In this document: positions 6,144 through 13,311 of the stretch, one piece after another
Position numbering within the stretch: position 1 is the stretch's first letter
Layout: the number at the start of each line of letters is the position of its first letter
Assembly (NCBI GenBank): GCA_900551005.1
Contig: URUL01000053.1
Span: forward strand, 1-14,273
DNA from: an uncultured Ruminococcus sp.
GTDB taxonomy: Bacteria; Bacillota; Clostridia; Oscillospirales; CAG-272
Length of the DNA: 14,273 nucleotides
Reading direction: 5' to 3'
Position numbers and translations under genes: made by a program
Notes under the pieces: generated by a model
Told to the model about the DNA's origin: nothing
Databases searched by the model: none
The model's input: the letters and a program-made list of their open reading frames with translations, nothing else

Positions 6144-6737
6144 TTATTTCGCGGGATTTATATATTTCCAGTAGGTTTTCAGATATATCACACCGGAAAT
6201 AACGGTCATTATACTCATTGTTGCCATCAGCACGTACTGAAGGATCAAAAGGATCAGCGCAAAGGCAGAGCCGTCGGCAAAACCGAAAATCGGAATGGCA
6301 AGCGAGAGAATAATGAAAAACATCTGCGAGACGGTCTTTATTTTTCCGTAAATATTGGCGGGTACGACGACACCGCTTCCCGCTGTCACGAGGCGCATGC
6401 TTGTGACCGCCAGCTCACGGAAAATAACGATAATTGTGGAAATCAGCAGAAGCTTGCCGAAAATATCGTTATCTGCGAGGAAGCAGAGCGAAATGAGTGC
6501 CGAGAGCACGAGTATTTTATCCGCCAGAGGGTCCAGAAATTTACCGAAATCCGTTATCAGACCGTATTTTCTTGCGATATGTCCGTCGGCAAAGTCGGTC
6601 ACCGAGGCGGCAATAAACAGTATCAGCGCCACGAGCATGTTCCATGCGAAAGATCCGGCGGGCTCGATGAGCATGAAGGCGATGAAAAAGGGTACGAGAA
6701 TGATTCGTATAACAGTAAGCTTATTCGGTAGATTCAT
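6144..6737 (-). CDS. pgsA: CDP-diacylglycerol--glycerol-3-phosphate 3-phosphatidyltransferase
   Basis: PgsA makes phosphatidylglycerol phosphate from CDP-diacylglycerol and glycerol 3-phosphate at the inner face of the membrane, the committed step to phosphatidylglycerol. The 197 residues have the usual length. The CDP-alcohol phosphatidyltransferase signature D-x2-D-G-x2-A-R-x8-G-x3-D-x3-D is complete, with Asp48, Asp51, Gly52, Ala55, Arg56, Gly65, Asp69 and Asp73 all present. The N terminus MNLPNKLTVIRI is typical of PgsA, and several hydrophobic segments follow. GGAGG lies 5 nt before the ATG. The gene has its own promoter just after the acetyltransferase gene. rimO-pgsA proximity is common in Firmicutes; here a GNAT gene separates them. 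A small GC-rich hairpin touches its ribosome binding site. Confidence 0.95.
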   Translation of the reverse strand: MNLPNKLTVIRIILVPFFIAFMLIEPAGSFAWNMLVALILFIAASVTDFADGHIARKYGLITDFGKFLDPLADKILVLSALISLCFLADNDIFGKLLLISTIIVIFRELAVTSMRLVTAGSGVVVPANIYGKIKTVSQMFFIILSLAIPIFGFADGSAFALILLILQYVLMATMSIMTVISGVIYLKTYWKYINPAK

Positions 6738-6747
6738 TTTTTCCTCC

Positions 6748-6760
6748 GCGGCTTTGCCGC
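6748..6760 (-). promoter_or_regulatory. Hairpin abutting the pgsA Shine-Dalgarno site
   Basis: On the minus strand, GCGGC-AAA-GCCGC forms a 5-bp hairpin immediately 5' of GGAGG (6743-6747). It could influence ribosome access or mRNA decay; an effect is inferred only. Confidence 0.45.
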
Positions 6761-6778
6761 TTTTTGTACTATATCACC

Positions 6779-6807
6779 ATTGTACCATTTGTAATATGAT
6801 ATTTCAA
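6779..6807 (-). promoter_or_regulatory. SigA promoter of pgsA
   Basis: On the minus strand, TTGAAA (6802-6807) and TACAAT (6779-6784) are separated by 17 nt. They lie in the gap between the acetyltransferase stop at 6834 and the pgsA start, giving a leader of about 35 nt. Confidence 0.78.
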
Positions 6808-6833
6808 GTGCTTTATGGAATTTTCAGGCACAA

Positions 6834-7313
6834 TTATTTTACGAGTATCTCCATCTGAGTTTCTTTTACAAACATGCCCATCTTCTCATAAAAAGCGCGG
6901 GCGCCGTCATTTCCCTCCCAGACATTGAGCGTCAGGTCATAGCATCCCTCTTCTTTCGCGTAACCGAGTGCAAAGTCGAAGAGCTTTGTCCCGATATGGG
7001 CGCCTCGGCAGCTCTCGTCGATACAGAGATCGTCGATAAAAAGCGTCTTGAAATCCTTCATATTGGTAGAGAACGGCTGACGCTTTATCTGGCAGAAAAC
7101 ATAACCGCGGACGGTATCGTTTTCATCGACGGCGACGAAAACGGGCGTTTGGTCATTGGCGAGAATGTCCGCGAGCTCTGACGCCGTATATTTCGTGCTG
7201 CCCGAAATGAAAATATCGGGGCGTATCTTTGCATGAAGCTCCAGAACCTCGGAGAGAAGCTCCGAGAGCTTCGGAATGTCGCGGCTTTCCGCTTTTCTTA
7301 TCGAAATTTCCAT
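6834..7313 (-). CDS. GNAT-family N-acetyltransferase
   Basis: This 159-residue protein is a GCN5-related acetyltransferase using acetyl-CoA. The acetyl-CoA loop is visible in LCIDESCRGAHIGTKLF (about 107-123, R-G-x-H-I-G), preceded by the strand DFKTLFIDDL. A C-terminal ARAFYEKMGM helix-loop (about 138-147) is typical of the fold. The substrate cannot be predicted; a protein N-terminus, an amine or an antibiotic are all possible in this family. The gene begins 16 nt after rimO on the same strand, with AGAGGT about 8 nt before its ATG, so it is most likely the third gene of the T-box-controlled cysS transcript. No terminator is visible after it, and the pgsA promoter follows directly. Confidence 0.9.
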   Translation of the reverse strand: MEISIRKAESRDIPKLSELLSEVLELHAKIRPDIFISGSTKYTASELADILANDQTPVFVAVDENDTVRGYVFCQIKRQPFSTNMKDFKTLFIDDLCIDESCRGAHIGTKLFDFALGYAKEEGCYDLTLNVWEGNDGARAFYEKMGMFVKETQMEILVK

Positions 7314-7329
7314 ATGCTTTTACCTCTGC

Positions 7330-8679
7330 TTATTTCACTTCCGCCGAGCCGATCAGGTCGTAATCGACGGTGTTTTCTATTTCGACATCGACAAAATCGC
7401 CGGGATGAAGGCGTCTCTTGCCGAGCTTGTTTTTGAAATAAATTTTTGTATCGATATCGGGTGCATCTCCGTAGCCTCTGCCGTAATAAATTTCTGCTAC
7501 GGGGTCATATGCCTCGCAGAGGACGCGGAGTTTTTTGCCGATCATCTTCTTGTTTTTCTCATCGACTACTTCGAGTTGAGTGCGCATGATGATGTCATAT
7601 CTGTCCTGCTTTGTCTGCTCGTCTATCTGATCGGGCATATCATAGGCGGGGGTGTCCTCCTCACGTGAATAGGTGAAGGCGCCGAGGCGGTCAAATTTCG
7701 TTTCTTTCACAAATTCGCACAGCTCGGCAAAATCCTCTTCCGTTTCGCCCGGGAAGCCGACGATGACTGTCGTTCTGATGCAGGCATCCGGAATGGCGGC
7801 ACGCAGGCGCGCTATCGTATCTTCGATCATGGCGCGGTCGCCGTGTCTGTTCATGCGGGAGAGCACGCTGTCGCTTATGTGCTGTATGGGCAGGTCGATG
7901 TATTTTACCACGCGGGGATTGTCGCGTATCTCGGCGATAAGCTCATCCGTTATCTTGTCGGGATAGCAGTATAGCAGGCGTATCCACGGAATATTTGTCT
8001 CTGCGGTTATGCGGCGGACGAGCTCTGCGAGCTTGTATTCTCCGTAGATATCAAGACCGTAGCGAGAGGTATCCTGTGCAATGATGTTCAGCTCCTTTAC
8101 GCCGAGAGCCTCCATATCCTTTGCTTCTGCTATGATGTCCTCTATCCTGCGACTGCGGAAGCCGCCGCGTATCAGCGGAATGGCGCAGTATGTACAGCGG
8201 TTGTCGCAGCCCTCGGCTATCTTAAGATATGCCGTATATTCGGGCGTTGTTACTATTCTGTCGCCGCCGAGCGGAGATTTTTCCTTATCGTCGAAGGAGG
8301 AGAATTTCTCTCCCGCGGCGACGGCATCGACCGCCTTTACGATATCGGCAATACTGCCGACGCCGAGGACGGCATCGACCTCGGGCATCTCCTCGAATAT
8401 CTGCTTTCCATATCTCTGCGCGAGGCATCCCGTGACAACTATGCCGCGTAGCTTCCCGTGCTCCTTGAGCCAGGCGATATCGAGAATGCTGTCTATGGAT
8501 TCCTGCTTCGCACTCTCGATAAAAGCGCATGTATTCACGATGACGATATCGGCTTCCGTCTCCTCGGAGGTGATATCATAGCCCGCCTTGGAGAGAGAGG
8601 AGAGCATGACCTCTGTATCTATCAGATTTTTCGAGCAACCGAGCGAGGCAAAGCCTACTTTTATATTTTTCTTTTCCAT
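7330..8679 (-). CDS. rimO: Ribosomal protein S12 methylthiotransferase RimO
   Basis: RimO is a radical-SAM enzyme that adds a methylthio group to the conserved Asp of ribosomal protein S12. The 449 residues show the three methylthiotransferase parts in order. The N-terminal UPF0004 domain has Cys15 (SLGCSKNLID), Cys51 (NTCAFI) and Cys85 (TGCLAQRY) for the auxiliary [4Fe-4S] cluster. The radical-SAM core has C158-x3-C162-x2-C165 (EGCDNRCTYC), and a C-terminal TRAM domain occupies about residues 380-449. The SLGCSKN and GCLAQRY segments favour RimO over MiaB. The gene starts 9 nt after cysS, and its GAGG site overlaps the cysS stop region, so the two are tightly coupled. It should therefore share T-box control with cysS, linking an Fe-S enzyme to cysteine supply. 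Confidence 0.96.
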   Translation of the reverse strand: MEKKNIKVGFASLGCSKNLIDTEVMLSSLSKAGYDITSEETEADIVIVNTCAFIESAKQESIDSILDIAWLKEHGKLRGIVVTGCLAQRYGKQIFEEMPEVDAVLGVGSIADIVKAVDAVAAGEKFSSFDDKEKSPLGGDRIVTTPEYTAYLKIAEGCDNRCTYCAIPLIRGGFRSRRIEDIIAEAKDMEALGVKELNIIAQDTSRYGLDIYGEYKLAELVRRITAETNIPWIRLLYCYPDKITDELIAEIRDNPRVVKYIDLPIQHISDSVLSRMNRHGDRAMIEDTIARLRAAIPDACIRTTVIVGFPGETEEDFAELCEFVKETKFDRLGAFTYSREEDTPAYDMPDQIDEQTKQDRYDIIMRTQLEVVDEKNKKMIGKKLRVLCEAYDPVAEIYYGRGYGDAPDIDTKIYFKNKLGKRRLHPGDFVDVEIENTVDYDLIGSAEVK

Positions 8680-8688
8680 TTCCGCGCC

Positions 8689-10092
8689 TCAATTCATTTT
8701 GTATGTCGTGCCTGTCGGACTGTCGATGAGCGTGATACCCATTGCCGCAAGCTCGGCGCGTATGGCATCTGCCTTGGCATAATCCTTTTGCTTCTTTGCC
8801 GCGGCACGCTCTGCAATCTTATCGAGTATGAAGCCGTGGTTATCGGATAGAGGTGCTTCCTCCTTCTCCTCGGGCTTTGTCAGGCCGAGGGAGAGCACGC
8901 GGTCAAAATCCTCTATAAGCGCAAATTTTGTCGCCTCATTTGTATCGAGCTTGAAAACATCGTAAACGGCTGTAAGCCCGAGTGCGGTATTGAGATCATA
9001 GCTCATCTTATCGATAAAATCCGCCTTTGCCGCGTCGAAAACGGCTTTGTCTATCTCTCCGTCGGCTTTATTCAGCGAGGAGGCACGGCGGCGCAGCTTT
9101 GTATAGGCAGCGCTTGCATTGTCCAGAGCCTCATAGCTGAAGGTCAGCGGCTTGCGGTAATGAGATTGCAGGCAGAAGAGCCTGTATGCGAGCGGATCAT
9201 AGCCCTTGCTCTCAAGCAGGGAAACGGTAAGAAATTCCCCCTTTGATTTGCTCATCTTGCCCGTTTCATCATTGAGATGTTGAACATGGAACCAATAGCC
9301 GCACCATTTATGACCGAAATAAGCCTCGCTCTGCGCGATCTCATTGGTATGATGCGGGAAGATATTATCGACACCGCCGCAATGAATATCGAGATATTCA
9401 CCGAGGTATTTGCCTGAGATTCCCGAGCATTCTATGTGCCAGCCGGGATAGCCGACGCCCCAAGGGCTGTCCCATTTCAGCTCCTGAGAATCAAATTTCG
9501 ATTTTGTAAACCAGAGAACAAAATCGCTCTTGTTTTTCTTATTCGTGTCCTCGTCCACGTCGTCGCGAACGCCCACCTTCAGCTCCTCGTTGTTATGCCC
9601 CGAGAGAGCATAATAGTCGTTTGCCTTTGAGGTGTCGAAATAGACGTTTCCCTCGGAGAGATAGGCATATCCCGTATCGAGCAGCTTCTGCACCATCTCG
9701 ATGAAGGCATCGATACAGCTTGTGGCGGGAACGACGATCTCCGGCTTTTTGATATTCAGCTTGTCGCAATCGGAGAAGAAAGCGTCGGTATAATATTTGG
9801 CTATTTCGAGTACGGTCTTGTGCTCGCGTTTTGCTCCCTTGAGCATCTTGTCCTCGCCGGTATCGCCGTCGCTGGAGAGGTGGCCGACATCGGTGATATT
9901 CATGGCGCGCTTTACATCATAGCCGTAATATACGAGAAATTTTTCCAGTATATCCTCCATGATATATGTGCGAAGATTTCCTATATGCGCGAAATGGTAA
10001 ACGGTAGGCCCGCAGGTATACATGCGGACGGTATTTCCTTCATGCGGGGTAAATTCTTCTATCTGCTTGGTAAGGGTATTGTAAAGCTTCAT
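8689..10092 (-). CDS. cysS: Cysteinyl-tRNA synthetase
   Basis: CysS charges tRNA-Cys with cysteine using ATP. The 467 residues match the usual length. Class I signatures are present: HIGN (36-39, in the HIGH position) and KMSKS (279-283). The zinc ligands of the cysteine pocket are Cys27 (YTCGPTVY), Cys222 (WHIECS), His247 and Glu251 (FPHHTNEIAQSE). The anticodon-binding helical bundle occupies the C-terminal third. The start is the ATG at 10092, supported by AAGGAAGG 10 nt upstream; a TTG seven codons earlier lies before that site and is rejected. The gene follows a complete T-box leader and is the first of three same-strand genes, with rimO 9 nt downstream. Confidence 0.97.
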   Translation of the reverse strand: MKLYNTLTKQIEEFTPHEGNTVRMYTCGPTVYHFAHIGNLRTYIMEDILEKFLVYYGYDVKRAMNITDVGHLSSDGDTGEDKMLKGAKREHKTVLEIAKYYTDAFFSDCDKLNIKKPEIVVPATSCIDAFIEMVQKLLDTGYAYLSEGNVYFDTSKANDYYALSGHNNEELKVGVRDDVDEDTNKKNKSDFVLWFTKSKFDSQELKWDSPWGVGYPGWHIECSGISGKYLGEYLDIHCGGVDNIFPHHTNEIAQSEAYFGHKWCGYWFHVQHLNDETGKMSKSKGEFLTVSLLESKGYDPLAYRLFCLQSHYRKPLTFSYEALDNASAAYTKLRRRASSLNKADGEIDKAVFDAAKADFIDKMSYDLNTALGLTAVYDVFKLDTNEATKFALIEDFDRVLSLGLTKPEEKEEAPLSDNHGFILDKIAERAAAKKQKDYAKADAIRAELAAMGITLIDSPTGTTYKMN

Positions 10093-10102
10093 CGTAGTTT
10101 TT

Positions 10103-10110
10103 CCTTCCTT
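10103..10110 (-). promoter_or_regulatory. Shine-Dalgarno site of cysS
   Basis: AAGGAAGG on the minus strand lies 10 nt before the ATG at 10092 and downstream of the T-box terminator. It places the start at ATG 10092 rather than the upstream TTG. Confidence 0.82.
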
Positions 10111-10129
10111 CAAAGATAATGTATTTCAG

Positions 10130-10172
10130 CAAGAAAACAAAACGCCCCCGTCGGCAAATGCCGACAGAGGCG
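10130..10172 (-). terminator. T-box terminator hairpin before cysS
   Basis: On the minus strand, positions 10159-10172 pair with 10143-10156 along about 13 bp including two G-U pairs. A T-rich tail, TTTTGTTTTC, follows. Its 5' arm includes the CTCTG segment needed by the antiterminator, so the two folds exclude each other. Confidence 0.92.
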
Positions 10173-10352
10173 AAAAATCGCGGTTCCACTCTGCTTTTGT
10201 AGCTCATTTTCCCTTAACGCGGGAAACGGATGCGTTTTTCGCATCGGCTCGCAAGCGCAACCGTCGGCAGGATATGCATGCGGAGCTTTCAGCCTGTGAC
10301 TCCGCTCTCTTTTCCGGCATATCGCTCTTGTCCGACATCTTCTTGTTCTTCG
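10130..10352 (-). promoter_or_regulatory. T-box riboswitch (Cys) upstream of cysS
   Basis: On the minus strand this leader has all main T-box parts. Stem I has a lower helix GTCG/CGAC and an upper helix GATATGC (10317-10323) with GCATATC (10271-10277). Its AGAGA bulge and distal GCGGAG/CTCCGC arm contain GGCTGAAAG. Between the two helices lies TGC (10267-10269), a cysteine codon and the likely specifier. Two further hairpins follow, GATGCG/CGCATC and TTTCCC/GGGAAA. The T-box core AGTGGAACCGCG is at 10179-10190. CAGAG (10189-10193) can pair with CTCTG (10165-10169) as antiterminator, excluding the terminator. T-boxes bind uncharged tRNA and then allow read-through, so cysS, rimO and the GNAT gene should rise when cysteine is short. 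Confidence 0.93.
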
Positions 10353-10377
10353 CCGTGATTTGTATTTTTACTGTTAT

Positions 10378-11949
10378 TTATGCGCGGGGACCTGCATTTA
10401 CGATGTTTTCCGGCATATCCTGGTACTTCTTGAAGTTCTCACGGAACTTCTCGGCAAGTGTCTTTGCGGAAGCCTCGTAAGCCGCCTTATCCGTCCATAC
10501 GTTCTTGGGATCGAGGATTTCTGCGGGTACGTTCGGACAGGTCTTGGGAACGTATACGTTGAAGATGGGATCGAGCGTATATTCAACGTCGTTCAGCTCG
10601 CCTGCAAGTGCCGCGGAAACCATGGCACGAGTATACTTGAGCTTCATTCTCGGAACATCGCCTGCCTTACCGCCGCACCAGCCGGTATTCACGAGGAATA
10701 CGTTGGCACCTGTCTTCTCCAGCTTTTCGCCGAGCATCGTAGCGTAAACGCTCGGATTGAGCGGGAAGAAGGGAGCACCGAAGAGCGTGGAGAATGTTGT
10801 CACAGGCTCTGTGATACCGCGCTCCGTGCCCGCAAGCTTGGAGGTGTAGCCGGAAACGAAGTGGTACATAGCCATATCGTTATCAAGCTTTGCGATGGGA
10901 GGAAGAACGCCGAAAGCATCAGCCGTGAGGAAGATGATCGTCTTGGGCTGACCGCCTATGCCGGGAATAGCGGCATTGGGAATATAGTCTACGGGATAGC
11001 CTGCACGTGTGTTCTCCGTGAGAGAGCCGTCGTCGTAATCGGGCTTGCCGTTTTCATCGACGATAACATTCTCGAGAAGAGAACCGAACTTGATGGCGTT
11101 ATATATTTCGGGCTCGTGCTCCTCTTTGAGATTGATACACTTTGCATAGCAGCCGCCCTCGATATTAAAGATACCGTCCTCGGACCAGCCGTGCTCGTCA
11201 TCGCCGATGAGCTTTCTTGCGGGGTCTGCGGAAAGTGTCGTTTTACCCGTTCCGGAAAGACCGAAGAATACGGCGGAATCGCCCGCGTCACCGATATTTG
11301 CGGAGCAGTGCATGGAAAGGATACCCTGCTTGGGAAGAACGTAGTTCATAACGGAGAATACGCTCTTTTTTATTTCGCCGGAATACTGGCTGCCGGCGAT
11401 GAGAACGAGGTGAGCCTCATAATCGATTGCGATCAGTGCTTCGCTGTGAGTTCCGTCAACCTCGGGAATGCATTTGAAGCCGGGAGCTGCGATGATTTCA
11501 AAATCCGGAACGAAGCTCTCAAGCTCATCCTCTGTGGGACGGATGAGGAGCTGATGAATAAAGAGGTTCTGCGAAGCGAGCTCGTTTACGATGCGGAATT
11601 TCTTTGTATATTTGGGATCTGCGCCTGCGAAACCGTCAAATACATAGAGCTCCTTATTCTGGAGATAAGCGAGCATTTTTGCCTTGATGGCATTGAAGCT
11701 CTCTTTGGAGATCGGTCTGTTGATCTTGCCCCAGTAGATATCGTCGTGTACTGCGGGAGTATCCACGATGAATTTGTCTTCGGGGGAACGACCGGTGTAT
11801 TTACCTGTCTTTACGACAAGTGCGCCTGTATCGGAAAGAACACCCTCGCCGTTTGCAAGGGCCTTTTCGGTAAGAGTGGCAGGGCTGAGATTGCGGAAAA
11901 TCTTGCCGTCACCCGCGATTCCGAGTTCAATGGGTTTGATTTCTCTCAT
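10378..11949 (-). CDS. pckA: Phosphoenolpyruvate carboxykinase (ATP)
   Basis: PckA interconverts oxaloacetate plus ATP with PEP plus CO2 and ADP in the cytoplasm. In fermentative gut Clostridia it may run towards oxaloacetate as well as gluconeogenesis. The 523 residues match the ATP-type enzyme. Visible features are the substrate loop TGKYTGRSPEDKF (48-60, Arg54), SQYSGEIKK (187-195), the P-loop GLSGTGKTT (230-238), the metal/kinase-2 segment LIGDDEHGW (247-255), and NTGWCGG in the nucleotide-binding domain. All expected residues are present. AGGAGG lies 8 nt before the ATG at 11949. A TATAAT promoter is found about 70 nt upstream. No terminator is visible between its stop and the cysS T-box leader, which begins about 25 nt later. 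Confidence 0.97.
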   Translation of the reverse strand: MREIKPIELGIAGDGKIFRNLSPATLTEKALANGEGVLSDTGALVVKTGKYTGRSPEDKFIVDTPAVHDDIYWGKINRPISKESFNAIKAKMLAYLQNKELYVFDGFAGADPKYTKKFRIVNELASQNLFIHQLLIRPTEDELESFVPDFEIIAAPGFKCIPEVDGTHSEALIAIDYEAHLVLIAGSQYSGEIKKSVFSVMNYVLPKQGILSMHCSANIGDAGDSAVFFGLSGTGKTTLSADPARKLIGDDEHGWSEDGIFNIEGGCYAKCINLKEEHEPEIYNAIKFGSLLENVIVDENGKPDYDDGSLTENTRAGYPVDYIPNAAIPGIGGQPKTIIFLTADAFGVLPPIAKLDNDMAMYHFVSGYTSKLAGTERGITEPVTTFSTLFGAPFFPLNPSVYATMLGEKLEKTGANVFLVNTGWCGGKAGDVPRMKLKYTRAMVSAALAGELNDVEYTLDPIFNVYVPKTCPNVPAEILDPKNVWTDKAAYEASAKTLAEKFRENFKKYQDMPENIVNAGPRA

Positions 11950-12016
11950 AAATATTTCCTCCTCGGCGGAGTTCTCATTTTCGAAAAGCCAAATTCCGCC
12001 TTATAATTACATTACG

Positions 12017-12045
12017 ATTATATCACACAAAATTTCAAAAGTAAA
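12017..12045 (-). promoter_or_regulatory. Probable SigA promoter of pckA
   Basis: On the minus strand, a perfect TATAAT (12017-12022) is preceded at 17 nt by a weaker TTTACT (12040-12045). The transcript would start near 12010, giving a leader of about 60 nt that ends in AGGAGG. The weak -35 box may reflect regulated use. Confidence 0.7.
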
Positions 12046-12197
12046 TAGCTTTTATGTAAAAAACCAAGAAAGTTAACATAGCGTTCACACACGAAAATAT
12101 CATTAATTATTTATATGCAGAACGAGGTCGGAGGTTATTGCCAAGTTTGGTTGTCAAGAAACACCTGCTGTCCTTTACAAAAAATGAAGAAAACTTA
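12046..12197. other. Divergent intergenic stretch between pckA and ROK kinase promoters
   Basis: This AT-rich stretch lies between the two outward-facing promoters. I see no reading frame with a ribosome binding site and no long inverted repeat. Regulator sites for both promoters would be expected here, but I cannot name one. Confidence 0.5.
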
Positions 12198-12226
12198 TTG
12201 ACAGGGAGCTGCTTTGAGGGTATAAT
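12198..12226 (+). promoter_or_regulatory. SigA promoter of the ROK kinase-PAP2 unit
   Basis: A perfect TTGACA (12198-12203) and a perfect TATAAT (12221-12226) are separated by 17 nt. The predicted start near 12233 leaves an unusually long leader of about 107 nt that is almost wholly made of hairpins. Confidence 0.93.
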
Positions 12227-12233
12227 AGCTATG

Positions 12234-12327
12234 GATCGCGAAGCGATCGGAGCAAAAATGCCGACAAACGCATTTTTGCTCATGAAAGACTGAAAAATGC
12301 AAAACGGTACAACAAATTTACCGTTTT
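12234..12327 (+). promoter_or_regulatory. Three-hairpin 5' leader of the ROK kinase gene
   Basis: Three perfect stems follow the predicted transcription start. Hairpin A is GATCGC (12234-12239) with GCGATC (12243-12248). Hairpin B is GAGCAAAAATGC (12250-12261) with GCATTTTTGCTC (12270-12281), 12 bp around an 8-nt loop. Hairpin C is AAAACGGTA (12301-12309) with TACCGTTTT (12319-12327), ending right before the ribosome binding site AAGGGGGA (12328-12335). A second copy of AAAAATGC (12293-12300) could compete for the 3' arm of B. No T tract makes any of these a standard terminator. The arrangement suggests translational or RNA-stability control but fits no riboswitch class I recognise. Confidence 0.65.
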
Positions 12328-12339
12328 AAGGGGGATCTT

Positions 12340-13311
12340 ATGAAATACACTCTCGGTATAGACCTCGGTGGAACCAATATAGCCGCGGGCATTGTAGACG
12401 AACAATATACTATTCTCGTGAAGGGCTCGCGTCCTACGCTTGCCAAGAGACCTCCCGAGGAGATTACCGCGGATATAGCGACGCATTGCGCCGACCTCTG
12501 TGCCAAGCTCGGCATCTCCATGTCCGATATTTCCGGAGTCGGTATGGCAATTCCCGGCACGGTTAATTCCGATACGGGCATAGTGGAGTATGCAAATAAC
12601 ATCCGATTCCGCGATTTTCCCATCAGAGAGCTGTTTTCCCGCTTCTCGGGAATATCCGAGGATAAAATAGCCATCGGCAATGATGCCAACATCGCCGCAC
12701 TCGGCGAGGCTGTCGGCGGGGCTGCCAAAGGAACGTCCTCTTCCGTTATGATAACACTCGGCACAGGCGTGGGCGGCGGCATTATTATCGACGGAAAGGT
12801 GCTCACGGGATGTGCTTTCGGAGGAGCGGAGCTCGGCCATTCTGTCATGGTAATGGGCGGCAGACAGTGCTCCTGTGGCAGAAAGGGCTGCGTCGAGGCA
12901 TATTGCTCGGCAACGGCGCTTGTCAATCTGACGAAAGAAAAGATGGAGGCTTGTCCCGACTCGCTCATGTGGAGTCTCTGTAAAGGTAATATAGAAAATG
13001 CGGGTGGCAGAACGTCTTTTGACGCCATGCGCGCAGGCGATAAGGCGGGCACGGAGGTCGTCGACGAATATACCTCGTATCTCGCATGTGCCATCGCAAA
13101 CTTTATCAATATTTTCCAGCCGGAGGTATTTCTCATCGGCGGCGGCATCTGTAATGAAAAGGATTATCTCCTGAAGCCCGTGATAGAAAAGACATGCGCG
13201 GAGGTTTATTCCGCAACGAAAACGTTGAAAACGCAGATACGCATAGCTGCTCTCGGAAATGATGCCGCCATAGTCGGCAGTGCCGCTCTCGCAGAGTCCT
13301 ATCTGAAATGA
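12340..13311 (+). CDS. ROK-family sugar kinase (glucokinase-like)
   Basis: This 323-residue ROK protein should phosphorylate a hexose, most likely glucose, with ATP in the cytoplasm. It lacks an N-terminal DNA-binding domain, so it is a kinase and not a ROK repressor. Features in order are the phosphate-1 loop GIDLGGTNIAAG (6-17), the catalytic segment GNDANIAALGE with Asp115, LGTGVGGG (140-147), and GAELGH with His167. The ROK zinc motif CSCGRKGCVE (Cys177, Cys179, Cys184) completes the set with His167. AAGGGGGA precedes the ATG by a short gap. The gene is led by the three-hairpin leader and overlaps the next gene by ATGA. Mannose, fructose, allose or N-acetyl sugars are other possible substrates in the family. 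Confidence 0.93.
   Translation: MKYTLGIDLGGTNIAAGIVDEQYTILVKGSRPTLAKRPPEEITADIATHCADLCAKLGISMSDISGVGMAIPGTVNSDTGIVEYANNIRFRDFPIRELFSRFSGISEDKIAIGNDANIAALGEAVGGAAKGTSSSVMITLGTGVGGGIIIDGKVLTGCAFGGAELGHSVMVMGGRQCSCGRKGCVEAYCSATALVNLTKEKMEACPDSLMWSLCKGNIENAGGRTSFDAMRAGDKAGTEVVDEYTSYLACAIANFINIFQPEVFLIGGGICNEKDYLLKPVIEKTCAEVYSATKTLKTQIRIAALGNDAAIVGSAALAESYLK

Noticed and set aside
5712..6731. 339-residue plus-strand frame opposite the DUF1292 gene and pgsA
   Set aside because: It spans two clear genes and their promoters on the other strand and has no recognisable domain.
10093..10113. TTG start seven codons upstream in cysS
   Set aside because: The good ribosome site lies downstream of this TTG and in front of the ATG at 10092.
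10360..12006. Long open frame (548 residues) on the plus strand opposite pckA
   Set aside because: It is the antisense shadow of a fully motif-supported PEP carboxykinase; it has no ribosome site or family features and runs through the T-box leader side.
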